From positions 1 through 17,643 of the forward strand of contig JALXDT010000200.1 of assembly GCA_027070475.1 (NCBI GenBank): a stretch of 17,643 nt of DNA. The letters run 5' to 3'. This DNA is from Candidatus Aminicenantota bacterium (GTDB lineage Bacteria > Acidobacteriota > Aminicenantia > JAMOAD01). This document shows positions 14,595 through 17,643 of this stretch, in pieces. A program made the position numbers and the translations under genes. The notes beneath the pieces were generated by a model. That model saw only the letters and a program-made list of their open reading frames with translations, was not told the origin of the DNA and searched no databases. Numbering within the stretch: position 1 is the first letter of the stretch; each line of letters starts with the position of its first letter.

Positions 14595-14679
14595 ACATGA
14601 CAAGCAGATATCTGGTTTGGGCTTTAAGCCCTCACCCAAATCGCCTTTGGCGACTTCAGATATCTGCCGAACGTTGTGC
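14595..14679 (+). repeat. attC-like palindrome (integron recombination site), copy 1
   Basis: An 85-base imperfect palindrome. Outer arms ACATGAC (14595-14601) and GTTGTGC (14673-14679) pair with G/T wobbles; CAGATATCTG at 14605-14614 pairs perfectly with CAGATATCTG at 14657-14666; the arms are separated from the outer boxes by 3 and 6 unpaired bases. The central part holds TTTGGG/CCCAAA (14616-14621 with 14635-14640) and a TCGCC-TTT-GGCGA hairpin (14641-14653). It follows the OLD gene stop, as an attC follows the gene in a cassette. The R'' box is degenerate (GAC in place of AAC). It aligns without gaps with the copy at 16623-16707. Confidence 0.65.
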
Positions 14680-14709
14680 GCCATCGCCTTTAAAACAGGA
14701 GGTTAAAAC

Positions 14710-15810
14710 ATGAGAGATATAATAAATTGCATTAAAAAGTATGTTGAAATTACAGAAGAAGAACAATTTATAATCCATTGGAAAGAATTGGCTAAAAGAT
14801 TATTAAACGGAATAAACAATGAATATCAACAAAAATCCCACGAACCTGATATAGTAAATACAATTGAGACAATCATAAATAACATAGGTCAATTTAGGGC
14901 AAAAAACAGAAATTTTAATATTTCCACTAATTCTATTTTTATTCATGGACCCAAATATTTGGTAGAATTTGAATATTATGGTAAGAAGACTCGAAGGGAA
15001 CTAGGTGATATAATTTTCATTTTATCAGTGGTTTATAATGGTAGAAAATTTTTCGAAAAAATGACAATTAACCAAGTAAAGAAAACTACAAAAACGTCAT
15101 GGAATTTTGGAAATAACAGCTCTAAAGAGCAACTTTATTTACTTTCTAGATTCCCAAGTTTTATGGGAGCAAATAGATCGTTAATTCCTATGAAAGAGTT
15201 TAACTTACCCAACATATCTGGTTGTCTTGGAAGTCATGGATTGCTCTATTCGCCTGGTGATTTTGCTCTAATTAGTTCAAAAGAATTGGAAGTGATTTTA
15301 TCAGGAAAAAATAGGTTAAAGTTAAAAAACTTGATTGAGAGAATTCCACCTAATATCACATGTTGTTTTCCTTGTTGTTTGTTGTATAAGTATGATATAG
15401 ATTTCGAAGAGTGCCTCTACATTTTACATAAATTTCTTCATTTTTATCCTAAATATTTTAAGCCTCTTCCATTTATATGCAATTTGCCAATATTAGGAAG
15501 TAGTTGTATATCATATAATGTGTATGATTTTTCAAATAAATATTTGGTTGGACATATAGGGGAACTAATATATGCGAAAAAATTACCTCGTAATAGATCT
15601 GCTTACCAGTTTTTACAAGATTTGCTTAATGCAATTAGAAGAAAAGCGGAAAGAGAACAGTCAAAAAATGTGTTGGACTTCATAAGTTCTTTTTATCAGT
15701 ATGAGTATGATAATGATAACGTTGATAGAGAATACGGTGAAAGTAATTATGAAGGAGGAGGTATTGGTATAATCCATACAACAGTAAACTTAGGAGAAGG
15801 TGAATATTGA
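14710..15810 (+). CDS. QxK-type PD-(D/E)XK nuclease-like protein, unknown family
   Basis: 366 residues, no signal peptide. Around residues 80-125 there is HGPKYLVEFEY...RRELGDIIFIL...FFEKMTINQVKK: E97, D100 and Q122-V-K124 make the strand-turn-strand active site of a PD-(D/E)XK nuclease of the QxK type, and the KRELGD lead-in resembles that of other restriction-like proteins. The C-terminal two thirds has Cys-rich hydrophobic stretches (CCFPCC near 225) and ends in a low-complexity acidic then Gly-rich tail (YEYDNDN, NYEGGGIG). I cannot name the family; anti-phage nuclease is the working idea. The start has AGGAGGT at 14697-14703, 7 bases away. It is the first gene after attC-like copy 1. Confidence 0.55.
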   Translation: MRDIINCIKKYVEITEEEQFIIHWKELAKRLLNGINNEYQQKSHEPDIVNTIETIINNIGQFRAKNRNFNISTNSIFIHGPKYLVEFEYYGKKTRRELGDIIFILSVVYNGRKFFEKMTINQVKKTTKTSWNFGNNSSKEQLYLLSRFPSFMGANRSLIPMKEFNLPNISGCLGSHGLLYSPGDFALISSKELEVILSGKNRLKLKNLIERIPPNITCCFPCCLLYKYDIDFEECLYILHKFLHFYPKYFKPLPFICNLPILGSSCISYNVYDFSNKYLVGHIGELIYAKKLPRNRSAYQFLQDLLNAIRRKAEREQSKNVLDFISSFYQYEYDNDNVDREYGESNYEGGGIGIIHTTVNLGEGEY

Positions 15811-15820
15811 TGGTGACAGC

Positions 15821-15829
15821 TTATAACAA
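15821..15829 (+). repeat. Possible attC half-site remnant
   Basis: TTATAACAA between the two nuclease-like genes matches the left box of the clear attC-like site (GTATAACAA at 16623). No matching right arm (AACG/GTT) follows before the next ribosome site at 15841, so if real it is what remains of a site lost by deletion. Nine bases in AT-rich DNA may well be chance. Confidence 0.25.
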
Positions 15830-15853
15830 TAGGTAAAATCAGGAGGGTGAATA

Positions 15854-16612
15854 ATGAACAAAATTAATCCGAAGAAATTTCAAAAATCAATCACAGAAGA
15901 GCTTAATACCATCAAAGATAGGGTTAGAAACTTAGTTGGGAACGCCCATTGGGGAGAGGATGGAAGATATAAAGAGGCAATCCTGAAAAATGTCATAAGA
16001 AGGTTTCTTCCGACCAATTTATCCATCGGAACAGGTTTTGTAATTAGGAAAAATAATAAGGATGAACCCCAAGTTTCAAAACAGATTGATATAATCATTT
16101 ACGAAAGCACTATTCCTGTACTGTTTTCAGAGGGAGATTTTGTCATCACCACATATAAAAATGTGAGAGGAATTGTTGAAGTAAAAACCAAGATAAGAAT
16201 AGGTGAATTACAAGAAATTATGCAAAAAGCAAAAGAAAATGGAGAACTAATTGGGAAGGACATATTTAATGGAATTTTTAGTTATGAATTTGATGGTAAC
16301 ATTAATTCTAATACTATAGACCAAGCACTAAAGGGGGCAAAAAACTGCGTGAATCACATATCCTTAGGACCCGATATGTTCATCAGATTTTGGAAAAGGG
16401 AAGACAGAAACAAATTAGATCCTCCTGTAAAGAACTGTCAAAATGATTTTTACAATGTTTATGAACTTCGAAATTTATCATTTTCTTACTTTATCTCAAA
16501 CTTGCTTGAATTAACTTGTATTTCGGAACTTGATGATAGGTGGTGGTTTTTATATCCTATTGTAGGAACGAAAGAAAGACACAGGATGAAAACAGTATGT
16601 TTAAAAGATTAA
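15854..16612 (+). CDS. DUF6602-domain nuclease-like protein
   Basis: 252 residues. The N-terminal 115 residues match the DUF6602 pattern: a helix, HWGEDGRYKEAILKNVIRRFLPTNLSIGTGFVI, then QIDIIIYE, PVLFSEGDFVI and VRGIVEVKT. The acidic and lysine residues E41, D79 and E109-V-K111 form a PD-(D/E)XK active site, so a nuclease-type fold is likely. DUF6602 proteins occur singly in defence islands and gene cassettes; their target has not been established to my knowledge. The C-terminal half (FIRFWKREDR, YELRNLSFSYFISNLLEL, WWFLYPI) is of unknown role. AGGAGGG at 15841-15847 provides the ribosome site. An attC-like palindrome begins 10 bases after the stop. Confidence 0.75.
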   Translation: MNKINPKKFQKSITEELNTIKDRVRNLVGNAHWGEDGRYKEAILKNVIRRFLPTNLSIGTGFVIRKNNKDEPQVSKQIDIIIYESTIPVLFSEGDFVITTYKNVRGIVEVKTKIRIGELQEIMQKAKENGELIGKDIFNGIFSYEFDGNINSNTIDQALKGAKNCVNHISLGPDMFIRFWKREDRNKLDPPVKNCQNDFYNVYELRNLSFSYFISNLLELTCISELDDRWWFLYPIVGTKERHRMKTVCLKD

Positions 16613-16622
16613 GCCTGACTGC

Positions 16623-16707
16623 GTATAACAAGCGGGTCTCTAATTCAGGTTTTCAACTATCGCCCAAAACACCCTTGACGGCTTTAGATCCTCGCCCACC
16701 GTTATTC
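16623..16707 (+). repeat. attC-like palindrome (integron recombination site), copy 2
   Basis: 85 bases, the same length as copy 1. Left box GTATAAC followed by AA (16623-16631) and right box CGTTATTC (16700-16707): the TAACAA...CGTTA ends typical of integron attC sites. The stem at 16633-16642 with 16685-16694 keeps 7 canonical pairs of 10 plus one G/T, three of them changed on both sides relative to copy 1. Several A/C mismatches in the top strand become T/G wobbles in the bottom strand, the strand that folds in attC recombination. It follows the DUF6602 gene stop. Confidence 0.7.
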
Positions 16708-16763
16708 CAAACTAATAACCAACTAAAAACCCCGCATCATTAAATAGACAAAAGCTTCAAAGT

Positions 16764-16832
16764 ATGTTATTAGATATAAGAAACGATTTTACAAGGTTTA
16801 TCCCTTTTGAGAAGGTGAATAATCTATTTTAA
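16764..16832 (+). other. Orphan short reading frame, possible gene remnant
   Basis: 22 codons from an ATG, ending at 16830-16832 (ends in FTRFIPFEKVNNLF), and the frame is open upstream of the ATG as well. There is no ribosome site. The composition looks protein-like, so it may be the 3' tail of a gene cut by island arrival. The rest of 16708-16836 shows nothing else I can support. Confidence 0.2.
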
Positions 16833-16836
16833 ATAA

Positions 16837-17553
16837 CTATTTTTTACTTTTCTCTATACCGAGTAATTCAACCTCAAATACAAGGAGTTTGTTGGGACCT
16901 ATTACATTACCGGCTCCTCTCTCTCCATAGGCAAGTTTTGAAGGGATATAAAATTTATACTTTGCACCGACTCTCATTAATTGAAGTCCTTCCACCCATC
17001 CTGGAATAACTTTGTTTAGCTGAAATTTTGCAGGTTGATTTCTCTTGTATGAACTGTCAAATTCCTTTCCATCTAAAAAAGTACCTCTATAATGAACAAT
17101 CACTGTGTCGGTTGGTTTTGGATGGGGACCTGTTCCCTCCTTAATTACTTCATACTGAAGTCCGCTTGGGGTGGTTTTAACTTCAGGTCTTTTTTTATTC
17201 TTTTCAAGAAAATTCTTCTCTTCCGCTAAATTAGCATCTCCCGCAGCTTTTCTTTTTTCCATATCTTTTTGAATAAGCTCTTTTTGAAAGGATGATAATA
17301 CTTGCTGAACCTCTTTGTCATTTAGCATTGGTTTATTACCCTCAAGAGCATCTTTTATTCCCTTTATAAGTGCTCCTTTGTCAATATCAGCGGAAAGATC
17401 TTTTATATTCTTTCCAAAATTATAGCCCATAGCATATCCTCTTTTTGCAGCTGTTGAATCCATTGAAACTTTTTTTGATTCAGTTGCTTTTTTGCATCCA
17501 ACCCATATGAGAATAAAACTTAAAATTAAAAAAAATACCAGACTTTTTTTCAT
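16837..17553 (-). CDS. FKBP-type peptidyl-prolyl isomerase, FkpA/Mip-like lipoprotein
   Basis: 238 residues. N-terminal lipoprotein signal with lipobox VGC (Cys20). The FKBP N-terminal dimerisation region (about 35-125) has the typical AKRGYAMGYNFGKNIK start, internal helices with KGIKDALEG, and a long charged linker helix ending in EEKNFLEKNKKRPEV. The C-terminal FKBP domain (about 128-238) shows TPSGLQYEVIKEGTG, VIVHYRGTFLDGKEFDSSY, the VIPGWVEGLQLM pocket and IPSKLAYGERGAG, all usual active-site segments. It should catalyse proline cis-trans isomerisation and act as a folding helper in the cell envelope. ATG 17553 has AAGGAG upstream and a conventional promoter. Unlike its left neighbours it shows no island traits. 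Confidence 0.93.
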   Translation of the reverse strand: MKKSLVFFLILSFILIWVGCKKATESKKVSMDSTAAKRGYAMGYNFGKNIKDLSADIDKGALIKGIKDALEGNKPMLNDKEVQQVLSSFQKELIQKDMEKRKAAGDANLAEEKNFLEKNKKRPEVKTTPSGLQYEVIKEGTGPHPKPTDTVIVHYRGTFLDGKEFDSSYKRNQPAKFQLNKVIPGWVEGLQLMRVGAKYKFYIPSKLAYGERGAGNVIGPNKLLVFEVELLGIEKSKK

Positions 17554-17582
17554 TCCTAACTCCTTGTCTATTTTTAGATTAA

Positions 17583-17611
17583 ACTATAACAGAATATTTA
17601 TGGGTATTCAA
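17583..17611 (-). promoter_or_regulatory. Promoter of the FKBP gene, with a normal leader
   Basis: On the minus strand TTGAAT (17606-17611), a 17-base spacer and TATAGT (17583-17588). The predicted start near 17576 leaves about 23 bases of leader containing AAGGAG before the ATG at 17553. This is the contrast case to the leaderless promoters in the window. Confidence 0.55.
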
Positions 17612-17643
17612 GGTTCAACGATTTTTTTGAGACTTGTTAATTT

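Noticed and set aside
16540..16743. 67-codon plus-strand frame over the DUF6602 3' end and attC-like copy 2
   Set aside because: Runs through the palindrome in another frame, has no ribosome site and a low-complexity product; shadow of the DUF6602 gene.

Overview
The window is AT-rich bacterial DNA. Genes are packed tightly: several start or stop codons overlap, and two convergent pairs meet with no spacer. Sec-type signal peptides, two lipoproteins with a cysteine lipobox and an FkpA/Mip-type prolyl isomerase point to a Gram-negative-type envelope. A FlhB C-domain homologue and a FleS/FleR-like sigma-54 two-component pair suggest a motile organism. No rRNA or other strong phylogenetic marker is present, so I do not assign a phylum.

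Positions 1-11400 look like ordinary chromosome. 51-2845 (+) is a three-gene run: PrsW-type membrane protease, UshA-like 5'-nucleotidase, and DUF985 cupin. 2846-5495 (-) is a cation/proton antiporter, a lipoprotein, a YdjM-like membrane hydrolase and FlhX. 5616-6722 (+) is a YkuE-like membrane metallophosphoesterase. 6817-10014 (+) is a soluble histidine kinase, an NtrC-class regulator and a B3/B4-domain protein. 10062-11383 (-) holds a RimI-like acetyltransferase whose frame is cut by a stop codon, a family 2 glycosyltransferase, and tRNA-His. Several promoters sit so close to the ATG that the transcripts should be leaderless.

Positions about 11550-16760 are an accessory island with every gene on the + strand: two small ORFs, a PD-(D/E)XK-like protein, an OLD-family ATPase/TOPRIM nuclease, a second QxK nuclease-like protein, and a DUF6602 nuclease-like protein. 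Two 85-bp imperfect palindromes, at 14595-14679 and 16623-16707, follow gene 3' ends. They align without gaps over their full length (about 55 of 85 identical) and show compensatory changes in a shared stem. Their AAC...GTT ends, with AACAA at the left of the clearer copy, resemble integron attC sites. I read the island as a cassette array without a visible integrase, carrying nuclease genes that are probably anti-phage. A truncated gene end next to tRNA-His and a short orphan ORF before the FKBP gene may mark the island edges.

The chromosome resumes at 16837-17553 (-) with an FKBP-type prolyl isomerase lipoprotein that has its own conventional promoter and Shine-Dalgarno sequence.
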